The notes below the pieces were generated by a model. It was not told where the DNA came from. It ran no database searches and worked only from the letters and a program-made list of their open reading frames with translations. Both the position numbers and the translations under genes were made by a program. From contig NZ_JAQSDA010000022.1 in the NCBI RefSeq assembly GCF_029945685.1, positions 1 to 64,000 on the forward strand: a stretch of 64,000 nucleotides of DNA. Reading direction: 5' to 3'. This stretch comes from Polaromonas sp. (GTDB taxonomy: Bacteria; Pseudomonadota; Gammaproteobacteria; Burkholderiales; Burkholderiaceae_C). Below, one piece after another: positions 1 to 8,186 of the stretch (within the stretch, counting starts at the first letter, position 1; every line of letters starts with the position of its first letter).

Positions 1-60
1 TTTCCTTAGGTTTCTTTGGCGAAGCAAAGAAAAGTAAGTCGCCCGCCGGGGCGAGTCCCG
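1..60. repeat. Short hairpin repeat upstream of mutL
   Basis: TTTCTTTG (11-18) pairs perfectly with CAAAGAAA (25-32) around a six-base loop, and is followed by a GC-rich stretch with its own partial symmetry. I see no gene in 1-132. The string resembles short intergenic repeats that recur in Burkholderiales, but that is recollection. It could also be the end of a transcript entering from the left. Confidence 0.4.
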
Positions 61-132
61 GCTTGTGGGCAAACCAGATGATCAGAATCCACCCCATAAG
101 CCCAAAAAAACACTTCCCTCTAGAATCACAAG

Positions 133-2055
133 GTGACCCCCGCCGCCCCCCTCTTCCCTTTGCGGCCGCCCCGCCGCCCCATCCGCGAACTTCCCGACGA
201 GCTGATCAGCCAGATTGCAGCCGGCGAGGTCGTGGAACGTCCGGCTTCCGTCGTGCGGGAGCTGGTCGACAACGCGCTGGACGCCGGCGCCAGGCAGGTC
301 ACGGTGCGCTTGCTGGCCGGCGGTGTGCGGCTGATTTCGGTTGAGGACGACGGCCTGGGCATCGCGCGCGAGGAACTGGCGATTGCGCTGCGTCGCCACG
401 CCACCAGCAAGATCGCCTCGCTGCAGGACCTCGAATCCGTGGGCACCATGGGTTTTCGCGGTGAGGCACTGGCTGCCATCAATTCGATTGCCGACATGAG
501 CCTGCTGTCGCGCAGCTCCGAAGCCTCGGCCAGCGGCGACGCGGCGCACGCCTGGCAGCTCGACGGCCGCTCCGGCGAGCTGACACCGGCCGCGCGCGCG
601 CGCGGCACCACGGTGGAGGTGCGTGAGCTGTTTTATGCCACGCCGGCGCGCCGCAAGTTCCTGAAAACCGACGCCACCGAGCTGGCGCACTGCATCGAAG
701 CCGTGCGCCGCCACGCGCTGGTGCGGCCCGACGTGGGTTTTGCGATCTGGCACGAGGGCAAACTCGTTGAACAGTGGCGCGCCTGCAGTGGCGAGAGCGC
801 ACACGACCAGCGCCTGGCCGATGTACTCGGCAGCGAACTGCTGGCGCATAGCGTGGCGGTGGACTACAGCGCCGGCGCACTGCGCGTGACCGGTCGCGCC
901 GGCATTCCGGATGCCGCGCGTTCGCGGGCCGACCAGCAGTTTGCCTACGTCAACGGCCGTTATGTGCGCGACAAGGTGATGACCCACGCCGCGCGCAGCG
1001 CCTACGAAGATGTGCTGCACGGCCACCGCCAGCCGGTTTATGCGCTCTACGTCACCATGGACCCGACGCGGGTGGACGTCAATGTGCACCCGACCAAGAT
1101 CGAGGTGCGTTTTCGTGACAGCCGCGAAGTGCACCAGGCGGTGCGGCACGCGGTCGAAAACGCCCTGGCGGCACCGCGTGCAGCCGCGGCCGCATTGGCA
1201 GCAGCCAGCGGCACATCAGCACCAAACTTCGAATCAAATCAGCCTCCGGCCCTTTCCCCCTGGGCGCAGCCAGCTATCAATTTCGGAGCGACTCAGGCTT
1301 ACCGCCAGGACCCGCGTGTCTCCGACTTCGAGGCGATGTGGCCTTCGCCGACTGCCGGCCTTTCCACCGTTCGCCCTGAGCCTGTCGAAGGGCCTTATGC
1401 GGCCACGGCTTCGACAGGCTCAGCACGAACGGGAAATACGGGCACGGACAACACCGACCTGCCGCCCGGCGACTGGCCGCTGGGCCGCGCCGTTGCCCAG
1501 CTGCAGGGCATTTACATCCTGGCCGAAAACATCCAGGGCCTGGTGATTGTGGACATGCACGCCGCCCACGAACGCATCGTCTACGAGCGGCTGAAAAGCC
1601 AGCTCGACAGCGCCAGCATCGCCAGCCAGCCCCTGCTGATTCCGGCCACCTTCGCCGCCACGCCACAGGAAGTCGCCGCTTCCGAGGCGCACACCGACAC
1701 GCTGAAGGCACTGGGCCTGGAGATCACGCCGTTCTCGCCGCGCACCCTGGCCGTGCGCGCGGTGCCGACCAGCCTGGCCCAGGGCGATGCGGTGGAACTG
1801 GCGCGCAGCGTGCTGGCCGAGCTGGCGCAACACGACGCCAGCACGGTGATCCAGCGCGCGCAAAACGAATTGTTATCGACCATGGCCTGCCACGGCGCGG
1901 TGCGTGCCAACCGCAAACTCACCATCGACGAGATGAACGGCCTGCTGCGCCAGATGGAAGCCACCGAACGCTCCGACCAGTGCAACCACGGGCGTCCGAC
2001 CTGGCGTCAAATCACAGTCCAGGAACTGGACAACCTGTTTTTGCGCGGACGCTGA
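133..2055 (+). CDS. mutL: DNA mismatch repair protein MutL with endonuclease motif
   Basis: MutL couples mismatch recognition by MutS to strand incision. The N-terminal GHKL ATPase domain is clear: ELVDNALDAGA at 43-53, DDGLGI at 72-77 and GFRGEAL at 107-113. The C-terminal dimerisation domain starts near residue 455 and carries DMHAAHERIVYE (474-485), a match to the DQHA(X)2E(X)4E nuclease motif, plus ACHGAVRAN near 584 and CNHGRP at 617-622, which match the other metal-site motifs of nicking MutLs. This fits bacteria without MutH. The linker between domains (about 345-455) contains two repeat elements in frame, at 1228-1290 and 1367-1432. The start is GTG at 133 with only a weak ribosome-binding site, so it is less certain than the rest. 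Confidence 0.95.
   Translation: MTPAAPLFPLRPPRRPIRELPDELISQIAAGEVVERPASVVRELVDNALDAGARQVTVRLLAGGVRLISVEDDGLGIAREELAIALRRHATSKIASLQDLESVGTMGFRGEALAAINSIADMSLLSRSSEASASGDAAHAWQLDGRSGELTPAARARGTTVEVRELFYATPARRKFLKTDATELAHCIEAVRRHALVRPDVGFAIWHEGKLVEQWRACSGESAHDQRLADVLGSELLAHSVAVDYSAGALRVTGRAGIPDAARSRADQQFAYVNGRYVRDKVMTHAARSAYEDVLHGHRQPVYALYVTMDPTRVDVNVHPTKIEVRFRDSREVHQAVRHAVENALAAPRAAAAALAAASGTSAPNFESNQPPALSPWAQPAINFGATQAYRQDPRVSDFEAMWPSPTAGLSTVRPEPVEGPYAATASTGSARTGNTGTDNTDLPPGDWPLGRAVAQLQGIYILAENIQGLVIVDMHAAHERIVYERLKSQLDSASIASQPLLIPATFAATPQEVAASEAHTDTLKALGLEITPFSPRTLAVRAVPTSLAQGDAVELARSVLAELAQHDASTVIQRAQNELLSTMACHGAVRANRKLTIDEMNGLLRQMEATERSDQCNHGRPTWRQITVQELDNLFLRGR
1228..1290 (+). repeat. Interspersed repeat (family A) in mutL linker
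   Basis: This copy reads TCAGCCTCCGGCCCTTT, then CAGCTATCAATTT, matching the pattern of the other family A copies in the window. It stays in frame and encodes about 21 residues of the poorly conserved MutL linker (residues about 366-386). Confidence 0.65.
1367..1432. repeat. REP-like inverted repeat inside mutL
   Basis: The arms at 1367-1390 and 1409-1432 are 24 bases each and match at 22 positions when one is reverse-complemented, with core CTTCGACAGGCTCAG. The loop is 18 bases. It is translated as VRPEPVEG followed by STGSARTG within the MutL linker (residues about 412-434). Sequences of this type are widespread REP elements in proteobacteria. Confidence 0.85.
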
Positions 2056-2066
2056 GCCGCCGGCAC

Positions 2067-2528
2067 TCAGCCGGCACGCAGCGCCAGCGCTCCTGCCAGG
2101 CAACAAGGCAGGGCCACCGCGCTGAGTTGCAGGCGCAAACCCAGCCAGGCCGCAGCACCGGCCGCCGGGTAAAGCCAGCAGTCCACCGCCAAACAGGCGG
2201 CAATCAGACCGGCCAGCAGGGCCAGCCCCGCATCGGGCGCCAGCAGGAGGCCGGCCCACCCCGCCAGGCTGGGCAGCACGCCCCAAACGAGGTGGCGCGA
2301 GCGCAGCGGCGAACCGCGCATGGCCAGCCCCCAGTGGATGCCACCCAGAAAACTGGCGATCAGCGCCGCGTAGGCCACCAGCGCCGTGCCCGCCAGCGGG
2401 CGCCAGCCCGGATCGCCCCACCAGAGCATGCCGGCGCCCGCCAGAAACGGCAGCAAACCGGCCAGACCCAGCGCGCGGGCCACGGTGTCGGGGGCTGCCA
2501 GGGTGGGCAGGGGCGTGGGAATTGTCAT
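2067..2528 (-). CDS. DUF3429 family membrane protein
   Basis: A 153-residue protein with about four hydrophobic segments. It has the family hallmarks LGLAGLLPF near the N-terminus and SFLGGIHWGLAM in the middle, which identify DUF3429 (YqjF-like proteins of unknown role in the inner membrane). I chose the ATG at 2528 because the family begins shortly before the LGxxGLxPF motif; an upstream extension to 2618 would be low-complexity. It converges on mutL with 11 bases between the stop codons, and a GCCGGC hairpin (2059-2075) sits on the junction. Function unknown. Confidence 0.8.
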   Translation of the reverse strand: MTIPTPLPTLAAPDTVARALGLAGLLPFLAGAGMLWWGDPGWRPLAGTALVAYAALIASFLGGIHWGLAMRGSPLRSRHLVWGVLPSLAGWAGLLLAPDAGLALLAGLIAACLAVDCWLYPAAGAAAWLGLRLQLSAVALPCCLAGALALRAG

Positions 2529-2620
2529 GGGCAGCGAGTGTACGGCGCCTGTGGCAGGCCCGCAACGCGAGGGACATCGCGGCAGGGCGTTGAACTTTTC
2601 AGGCGCCCGGCGACTCATTC

Positions 2621-3469
2621 ATGGCTATGAAACGCTGGACCCTGCTTGCCGCCACCGCCCTGTCACTGCTGATTGCCGTTCTTGCCGGCTGCAGCACACT
2701 GGACGAGAGACAGCGCGCCTGGATCTTCCAGCCCAGCGACCGCAGCTGGAGCGGCGGCCTGGCCGCTGCCGAAGGCATGGACGACGTCTGGATTGGCTTC
2801 CAGGCCAAAGCCAGCGGCGAGCCGGCCACCCTGCACGGGCTCTGGCTGCCCTCCGACCGGCCCGGTGGCCCCATTCTTCTTTACCTGCACGGCGCCCGCT
2901 TCAATGTGACCGGTTCCGCCCCACGCATGCGCCGCATGCAGGAACTGGGCTTTTCGGTGCTGGGTGTGGACTACCGGGGCTTCGGCAAAAGCACAGCCGC
3001 CCTGCCCTCGGAAGAGTCGGCCTACGAGGACGCGCGTGCCGCCTGGGACTGGCTCGCCCGGAAATACCCGGACCGGCCCCGTTATGTCTTCGGCCACTCG
3101 CTGGGCGGTCCGATAGCCATCAACCTCGCCACCGAGGTCAGCGACGAAAGCGGCACGATTGTCGAAGGCACCTTCACCTCGATTGCCGACGTGGTCAGCA
3201 CCTCCAAATGGGGCTGGATGCCGGTGTCGCTGCTGATCACCCAGCGTTTCGAGGCCGCCCGCAAGGTCGGCAAGATCGGTTCGCCGCTGCTGGTAGTGCA
3301 CGGCGGCGAAGACCGGCTGATTGCCCCCGACCTCGGGCGCAAGCTGTTCGAGGCCGCCGCGCAGCCCAAGCTGTTCATGCTGGTCGAGGGCGGCTCGCAC
3401 CACAACACCAACTCCGTCGGCCAGGCCCAGTACCGCCAGGCGCTGGCGCAGCTGTTCAGCCTGAAGTAG
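2621..3469 (+). CDS. Alpha/beta hydrolase lipoprotein
   Basis: A 282-residue predicted lipoprotein: a hydrophobic leader ends in LAGC with the lipidated cysteine at residue 24. The rest is an alpha/beta hydrolase of the BEM46/FSH type. The oxyanion HG is at 90-91, the nucleophile S160 lies in GHSLGG, the acid is probably D231 (GGEDRLIAPD) and the histidine is H260 or H261 (GGSHHN). It is expected to be anchored in the envelope and to cleave an ester, amide or similar bond. The substrate cannot be told from sequence. It stands alone between convergent DUF3429 and the Bcr/CflA exporter. Confidence 0.85.
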   Translation: MAMKRWTLLAATALSLLIAVLAGCSTLDERQRAWIFQPSDRSWSGGLAAAEGMDDVWIGFQAKASGEPATLHGLWLPSDRPGGPILLYLHGARFNVTGSAPRMRRMQELGFSVLGVDYRGFGKSTAALPSEESAYEDARAAWDWLARKYPDRPRYVFGHSLGGPIAINLATEVSDESGTIVEGTFTSIADVVSTSKWGWMPVSLLITQRFEAARKVGKIGSPLLVVHGGEDRLIAPDLGRKLFEAAAQPKLFMLVEGGSHHNTNSVGQAQYRQALAQLFSLK

Positions 3470-3536
3470 GCCGGCGCCGGCGCGGCCTGCGCCCCTGGCC
3501 GCCACCGGGCGGCGGCTATCTGATACGCTCAGATCA

Positions 3537-4808
3537 ATGTCCGCCACGCCCCCTGCTCCTGCCTCGGTTGCCCCCGCGGTGACCGCCGAACCGCCTGCCA
3601 TGTCACCCGCCTTGATTGTCCTGCTGCTGTCGCTGCTGCTGGGCATCCAGCCCATCACCACCGACCTGTACCTGCCGGCGCTGCCGGCGCTCACCGAGGG
3701 TTTTGCCGCACCCATGGCCCAGGCCCAGCTGACCCTCACCGGGCTGCTGCTGGCCTTCGGCGTGTCGCAGCTTTTCTGGGGTCCACTGTCAGACCGGTTC
3801 GGGCGCCGGCCCATCCTGCTGTGGGGCCTGGGGGCCTACGTGCTGGCGGCCATAGGCGCTGCGCTCGCGCCGTCCATGGCACTCCTGATCACCTGGCGCA
3901 TCGTGCAGGGTGCGGCCATGGGGGCGGCCGTCATGTGCGCGCGTGCCATCGTGCGCGACCTCTACACCCCGCTGGCCGGCGCACGTGCCATGTCCCGGGG
4001 CCTGAGCGGGCTGGGCCTGATTGCCTGCCTGAGCGCGCCGCTGGGCGGCCTGCTGTCCGACGTTTTCAACTGGCGCGTGGCGCTGCTGGCGCTGGCCGTG
4101 TTCGGCGCGGCGGCGCTGGCCATGATTGCCCTGCGCTTCGAGGAAAGCATCCAGCGCAAAAACCCGCGCGCGCTGGAGCCCGCCACGCTGATACGCACCT
4201 GGTGGACGATTGTGCGCAACCCGACCTTTGTCGCCTTCTCGGCGCTGTCCACGGCTTCCTACGGCGGGCTGTTCACTTTTCTGGCCGCCTCGTCCTTTGT
4301 TTTCATCAAGGTGCTGGGCCTGTCCAAAACCCAGTACGGCCTGGTGATGTTCTCGATGTCCTTTGTGTATGTGCTGGGCACCTTCTGGTGTCGCCGGCTG
4401 CTGCCGCGCTTCGGCGTGCGCCGTTCAGTGGCGATGGCCGGCGGGCTCACGCTCAGCGGCGGCTTGTTGATCAGTACCCTGGCCTGGGCCGGAATCCATA
4501 ACGTCTGGGCCCTGCTGTTGCCGTACTACCTTTTTGTATTTGCGCACGGTGTGCACCAGCCCTGCAGCCAGAGCGGCGCCGTCGGGCCGTTTCCGGGGGC
4601 AGCGGGCGCGGCCTCGGCGCTGAACGGCTTTCTGATGATGCTGGCGGCCTTTGCCATGGGCGGCTGGCTGGGCAGCCACCTCGACGGCACGGTGTACCCC
4701 CTGGCCTACGGCGTGTTGTTCTGGAGTGTGTGTATCGCGCTGATAGCCTGGACGCTGGTGCAGCGCCATGGCGAGCCGACGGCGCTGGCGGTGCCCGCAC
4801 GCCCATGA
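3537..4808 (+). CDS. Bcr/CflA family drug-resistance MFS transporter
   Basis: A 423-residue, 12-helix major facilitator protein. TDLYLPALP at 42-50 is the signature of the Bcr/CflA branch (helix 1), and [11 protein letters not shown] at 82-92 is the MFS loop 2-3 motif. The family exports bicyclomycin, chloramphenicol, sulfonamides or dipeptides by proton antiport. The first 25 residues are a proline/alanine-rich cytoplasmic tail, so a start at the ATG for residue 22 (MSPALI) is possible. The stop overlaps the miaA start (ATGA), implying translational coupling. Confidence 0.88.
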   Translation: MSATPPAPASVAPAVTAEPPAMSPALIVLLLSLLLGIQPITTDLYLPALPALTEGFAAPMAQAQLTLTGLLLAFGVSQLFWGPLSDRFGRRPILLWGLGAYVLAAIGAALAPSMALLITWRIVQGAAMGAAVMCARAIVRDLYTPLAGARAMSRGLSGLGLIACLSAPLGGLLSDVFNWRVALLALAVFGAAALAMIALRFEESIQRKNPRALEPATLIRTWWTIVRNPTFVAFSALSTASYGGLFTFLAASSFVFIKVLGLSKTQYGLVMFSMSFVYVLGTFWCRRLLPRFGVRRSVAMAGGLTLSGGLLISTLAWAGIHNVWALLLPYYLFVFAHGVHQPCSQSGAVGPFPGAAGAASALNGFLMMLAAFAMGGWLGSHLDGTVYPLAYGVLFWSVCIALIAWTLVQRHGEPTALAVPARP

Positions 4809-5752
4809 CAACTTCACGCTGGATCGGCCTCGCCGGCCCCACCGCGTCGGGAAAAACGGCGGCTGCCTTCGCCATTGCCAGGCATCACCCGGTGGAAATC
4901 ATCAGCGTGGATTCCGCCCTGGTCTACCGCGGCATGGACATCGGCACGGCCAAGCCGACACCGGCCGAACTCGCCCTTGTTCCGCACCACCTGATCAACA
5001 TCCGCGACCCGCTGCAGGCTTACAGCGCCGCCGGGTTTATGGCCGACGCCACGCGCCTGATCGACGAGATCACGGCGCGCGGCAGGCTGCCGCTGCTGGT
5101 CGGCGGCACCATGCTTTATTTCAAGGCGCTGTTCGACGGCCTCGACGACATGCCCAAGGCTGACCCGGCGATTCGCGCCACCCTGCTGGCCGAGGCGGGC
5201 GCGAAAGGCTGGCCCGCGCTGCACGCCGAGCTGGCCACGGTGGATGCGGTGACCGCCGCACGGCTGGCGCCCAATGACTCGCAGCGCATCTCCCGCGCGC
5301 TGGAGGTGTTTCGCCTGACCGGGCTGCCGTTGTCGTTTTTCCAGAAGAAGATTGCTATCGAAAAAGTAGCTGGTGGCGCAGGCTCCATAAGGGCTGGAGC
5401 CCTGATTTCCCTTGAACCCCAAGACCGCGCCTGGCTGCACGAACGCATTGCCCAGCGCTTTGACGCCATGCTCGCGACCGGTTTTCTGGACGAGGTGAAG
5501 GCCCTGCGCGCGCGCGGCGACCTGCACCCCGAGCTGCCGTCCATGCGCTGCGTCGGTTACCGCCAGGCCTGGGAAGCGCTTGACGGCGTCTTCCCCCTGA
5601 GCGAACTGCGTGAACGCGGCATTGCCGCCACGCGCCAGCTCGCCAAACGCCAGATCACGTGGTTGCGCTCCATGCCGGACCGCCAGGTGGTGGCCTGCGA
5701 CCATCCCGGCGCCGTACAGCAGGTGCTGGACCTGGTGAAGCAGGCCCTATGA
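4805..5752 (+). CDS. miaA: tRNA dimethylallyltransferase
   Basis: MiaA transfers a dimethylallyl group to N6 of A37 in tRNAs that read UNN codons. Here it has 315 residues, near the usual 310-315. The P-loop GPTASGKT is at 11-18, [16 protein letters not shown] follows at about 38-53, and [11 protein letters not shown] at about 99 matches the conserved GGTGLY region. The start is ATG 4805 because it overlaps the upstream stop (ATGA) and places the P-loop at the family position. Residues about 182-203 ([11 protein letters not shown]...) are encoded by an antisense copy of the family A repeat. The stop overlaps the ABC ATPase start. Confidence 0.94.
   Translation: MTTSRWIGLAGPTASGKTAAAFAIARHHPVEIISVDSALVYRGMDIGTAKPTPAELALVPHHLINIRDPLQAYSAAGFMADATRLIDEITARGRLPLLVGGTMLYFKALFDGLDDMPKADPAIRATLLAEAGAKGWPALHAELATVDAVTAARLAPNDSQRISRALEVFRLTGLPLSFFQKKIAIEKVAGGAGSIRAGALISLEPQDRAWLHERIAQRFDAMLATGFLDEVKALRARGDLHPELPSMRCVGYRQAWEALDGVFPLSELRERGIAATRQLAKRQITWLRSMPDRQVVACDHPGAVQQVLDLVKQAL
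5351..5412 (-). repeat. Interspersed repeat (family A) in miaA
   Basis: Read on the minus strand it gives GGGCTCCAGCCCTTATG, then CAGCTACTTTTT and GATAGCAA, matching the intergenic copy at 19108. It lies in frame but antisense to the gene and keeps MiaA open. Confidence 0.75.
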
Positions 5753-6396
5753 GCCTCATCGTCCAGAACCTCGGCAAACACTACGGCGACCTTGCCGTGT
5801 TCAGCCACGTCTCGCTGCAGGTCGCGCCCGGCGAATTTGTCGCCATCGTCGGCGAGTCGGGTGTCGGCAAGTCGACGCTGCTCAACTGCATGGCCGGGCT
5901 GGACAGCTGGGACGCGGGTTCGGTCAGCCTGGACGGTGTGGACCTGGGCACGCTCAGCGACGACCAGCGCGCCCTGCTGCGCCGCGAAAAAGTCGGCTTC
6001 GTCTTCCAGGCTTTTCACGTGTTGCCGCACCTGGACGTGGCGCAAAACGTCGCCCTGCCGCTGTTGCTGCTCGGCCAGCACGACGATGCACGGGTGCAGG
6101 CCATGCTGGCCGCCGTCGGCCTGGCAGGCCTGGGCGCGCGCCTGCCGCAGCAGCTTTCGGGCGGGCAGTTGCAGCGCGTGGCGATCGCGCGCGCCCTGAT
6201 CCACCGTCCCAGCCTGCTGCTGGCCGACGAGCCGACCGGCAACCTCGACCCCACCACCGCCGCCAGGGTCATGGACGCGCTGGTGGCGCAAACCCGTGAG
6301 CACGGCGCCGCGCTGGTGCTGGTCACCCATTCGGAAACTGCGGCCGCGCGTGCCGACCGGGTGCTGCACCTGAGCAGCGAAGGCATCACGGGCTGA
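5749..6396 (+). CDS. LolD/MacB-type ABC transporter ATPase (AttE-like)
   Basis: A 215-residue stand-alone nucleotide-binding subunit. Walker [10 protein letters not shown] is at 35-43, the signature LSGGQLQR is near 136-143 and Walker [13 protein letters not shown] is near 155-166. The DEPTGNLD form and the length are typical of the LolD/FtsE/MacB group, which energises FtsX-type permeases rather than importers. The only such permease in the window is at 8187-10766, so they are likely partners, with the lipocalin at 13119-14213 as a third part (AttEFGH type). It starts inside the miaA stop (ATGA). Confidence 0.88.
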   Translation: MSLIVQNLGKHYGDLAVFSHVSLQVAPGEFVAIVGESGVGKSTLLNCMAGLDSWDAGSVSLDGVDLGTLSDDQRALLRREKVGFVFQAFHVLPHLDVAQNVALPLLLLGQHDDARVQAMLAAVGLAGLGARLPQQLSGGQLQRVAIARALIHRPSLLLADEPTGNLDPTTAARVMDALVAQTREHGAALVLVTHSETAAARADRVLHLSSEGITG

Positions 6397-6461
6397 CGCC
6401 AGGCAGGCCTTCCCGAAGACAATGACTTGTCAAAGCCTCCATCAGCCCCAACTGAATCCTG

Positions 6462-7124
6462 ATGAACGCCTCATCCTTTGAAACCCTTGAATTGCTCCCC
6501 GCAACGGCGCCGCGCCAGTTGTTTGTGCTGCTGCACGACGCTGGCGGTTCGGCCATGGACATGATGGCGCTGGCCACACTGATCGGCGAGTCCTTCAGTG
6601 AAGCGGCCATCGTGATGCCGGAAGGCGTCGAAGCCATCCACCTGGGCAAAACCGAGCGGCAGTGGTTTCCGACCTTTGAACTGACCGATGCCAACCACCC
6701 GGAACGCGTGGCTCGCGCGGTGCCGCCCCTGGCGGCATTCATTCGCCAGCAGCAGGAGCGTTTTGGCATTTTGCAGTCCGACACGGCGCTTGCCGGTTTT
6801 TCGCAGGGCGCCACCATGGCGCTGGCGCTTTGCGACCGGCATGACGGCCTGGTCGGCCGCGTGCTGGCCTTTTCGGGGCCTTACGCGGCCTGGCCCGACA
6901 AGGCCCCCGCGCTCACCACCATCCACCTGCTGCACGGCCAGCTCGATGAGGTCGTGCCGGCGCGCTTGGCACAGCAGGGTTATGCCGAGCTGATGGCGCT
7001 GGGGGCTGATGCCACCTGCGACATCGCTTCCAGCATCGGCCACGAGCTGCACCCGGCATTGATGGCGCAGGCGGTGCACCGGCTGCAGACCTGTGTGCCG
7101 CTGCGTTTCTGGCGCTCCGCCTGA
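6462..7124 (+). CDS. YpfH-like carboxylesterase/phospholipase
   Basis: A 220-residue cytosolic alpha/beta hydrolase of the phospholipase/carboxylesterase family, similar in layout to E. coli YpfH. LLHDAGG (24-29) forms the oxyanion region. The nucleophile is S114 in GFSQG, D162 follows HGQL, and H194 is in GHELHP, giving a complete triad. RQWFP (66-70) is also characteristic. It follows the ABC ATPase by 65 bases on the same strand and converges on the dehydratase. YpfH-type enzymes act on short acyl esters; the natural substrate is unknown. Confidence 0.82.
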   Translation: MNASSFETLELLPATAPRQLFVLLHDAGGSAMDMMALATLIGESFSEAAIVMPEGVEAIHLGKTERQWFPTFELTDANHPERVARAVPPLAAFIRQQQERFGILQSDTALAGFSQGATMALALCDRHDGLVGRVLAFSGPYAAWPDKAPALTTIHLLHGQLDEVVPARLAQQGYAELMALGADATCDIASSIGHELHPALMAQAVHRLQTCVPLRFWRSA

Positions 7125-7130
7125 AGCTGT

Positions 7131-8093
7131 TCAGCGAGTAGCCAGCAGCTCGGCGTAACGCGCCAGGTCCACATTGCCGCCGCTGATGATCACGCCGACG
7201 CGAGCACCCTTGATCGCCGCCGCGTCCGTGCAGGCGCCGGCAAACGCCAGGCAGCCGGTCGGCTCCACCACCATCTTCATGCGCTCCGCAAAAAAGCGCA
7301 TCGCCTCGACCAGCTGCGCATCCGTGGCGGTGAGGATGTCGTCCACATCGCGGCGGATGATGCCGAAGGTGTACGCACCCAGGTGCTGGGTCTGCGCGCC
7401 GTCGGCAATGGTCTTGGGCACCGGAATATGCACAATGCGCCCGGCACGCAGCGACTGCTGGCCGTCGTTGCCGGCTTCGGGCTCGACGCCGTACACCTTG
7501 CACTGCGGCGCCAGCGCGCGGGCGGCCAGTGCCGAGCCGCTGGTCAGCCCGCCGCCGCCGGTGCACATGTAGAGGCGGTCCAACGGGCCGGTTTCCTCGA
7601 ACAGCTCCTTCGCGGCCGTGCCCTGGCCGGCGATGACGTCGGGGTGGTCGTAGGGCGGAATCAGCGTCATGCCTCGCTCGACCGCCAGTCTCAGGGTCAG
7701 CGCCTCGCGGTCTTCGGTGAAGCGGTCGTACAGCACCACCTCGGCGCCGTAGCCGCGCGTGGCGGCCAGCTTGGCGGCGGGCGCGTCCTGCGGCATCACG
7801 ATCAACGCCGGCATGCCCAGCAGCCGCGCCGACAGGGCCACCGCCTGCGCATGATTGCCCGATGAAAACGCGATGGCGCCGGCCTGGCGCTGCGTCGCAT
7901 CAAACTTCGACAGCGCATTGAAGGCCCCGCGGAACTTGAAAGCACCCATGCGCTGGAAGTTCTCGCACTTGAAGAAAAACTGCGCGTCCCAGCGCGCGTC
8001 GGCGGTGGCGGAGCGCAGCACCGGCGTGTGGTGCGCATGGCCTTGGATGCGCGCGGCGGCGGCAACAACATCGTCGTAGGTAGGAAGCTGCAT
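7131..8093 (-). CDS. PLP-dependent threonine/serine dehydratase family protein
   Basis: A 320-residue fold-type II PLP enzyme without a C-terminal ACT domain, so it is of the catabolic or serine racemase type rather than biosynthetic IlvA. The PLP lysine is K53 in GAFKFRGA, the substrate loop SSGNHAQ is at 78-84, the phosphate-binding loop GGGGL is at 179-183 and SGGN is at 304-307. Deamination of L-threonine or L-serine, or threo-3-hydroxyaspartate ammonia-lyase activity, are the likely options. The ATG at 8093 begins right before the conserved N-terminus. The frame stays open far upstream, but only antisense to the permease gene. Confidence 0.87.
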   Translation of the reverse strand: MQLPTYDDVVAAAARIQGHAHHTPVLRSATADARWDAQFFFKCENFQRMGAFKFRGAFNALSKFDATQRQAGAIAFSSGNHAQAVALSARLLGMPALIVMPQDAPAAKLAATRGYGAEVVLYDRFTEDREALTLRLAVERGMTLIPPYDHPDVIAGQGTAAKELFEETGPLDRLYMCTGGGGLTSGSALAARALAPQCKVYGVEPEAGNDGQQSLRAGRIVHIPVPKTIADGAQTQHLGAYTFGIIRRDVDDILTATDAQLVEAMRFFAERMKMVVEPTGCLAFAGACTDAAAIKGARVGVIISGGNVDLARYAELLATR

Positions 8094-8186
8094 GGCGAGT
8101 GGGCTTTCGTTGAATGACTGAGGAACAACGATAGCCCAGAACCTGACCGCCATCACCGCCGGCAATGTGAAAGGCACAATCAGCCC

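Noticed and set aside
82-1149. Long open frame opposite mutL.
   Set aside because: It is a GC-driven shadow of mutL with His/Arg/Ala-rich, domainless translation; many similar shadows oppose the real genes.
2059-2075. GCCGGC-N5-GCCGGC hairpin between mutL and the DUF3429 gene as a bidirectional terminator.
   Set aside because: There is no T-tract on either side, so an intrinsic terminator cannot be supported.
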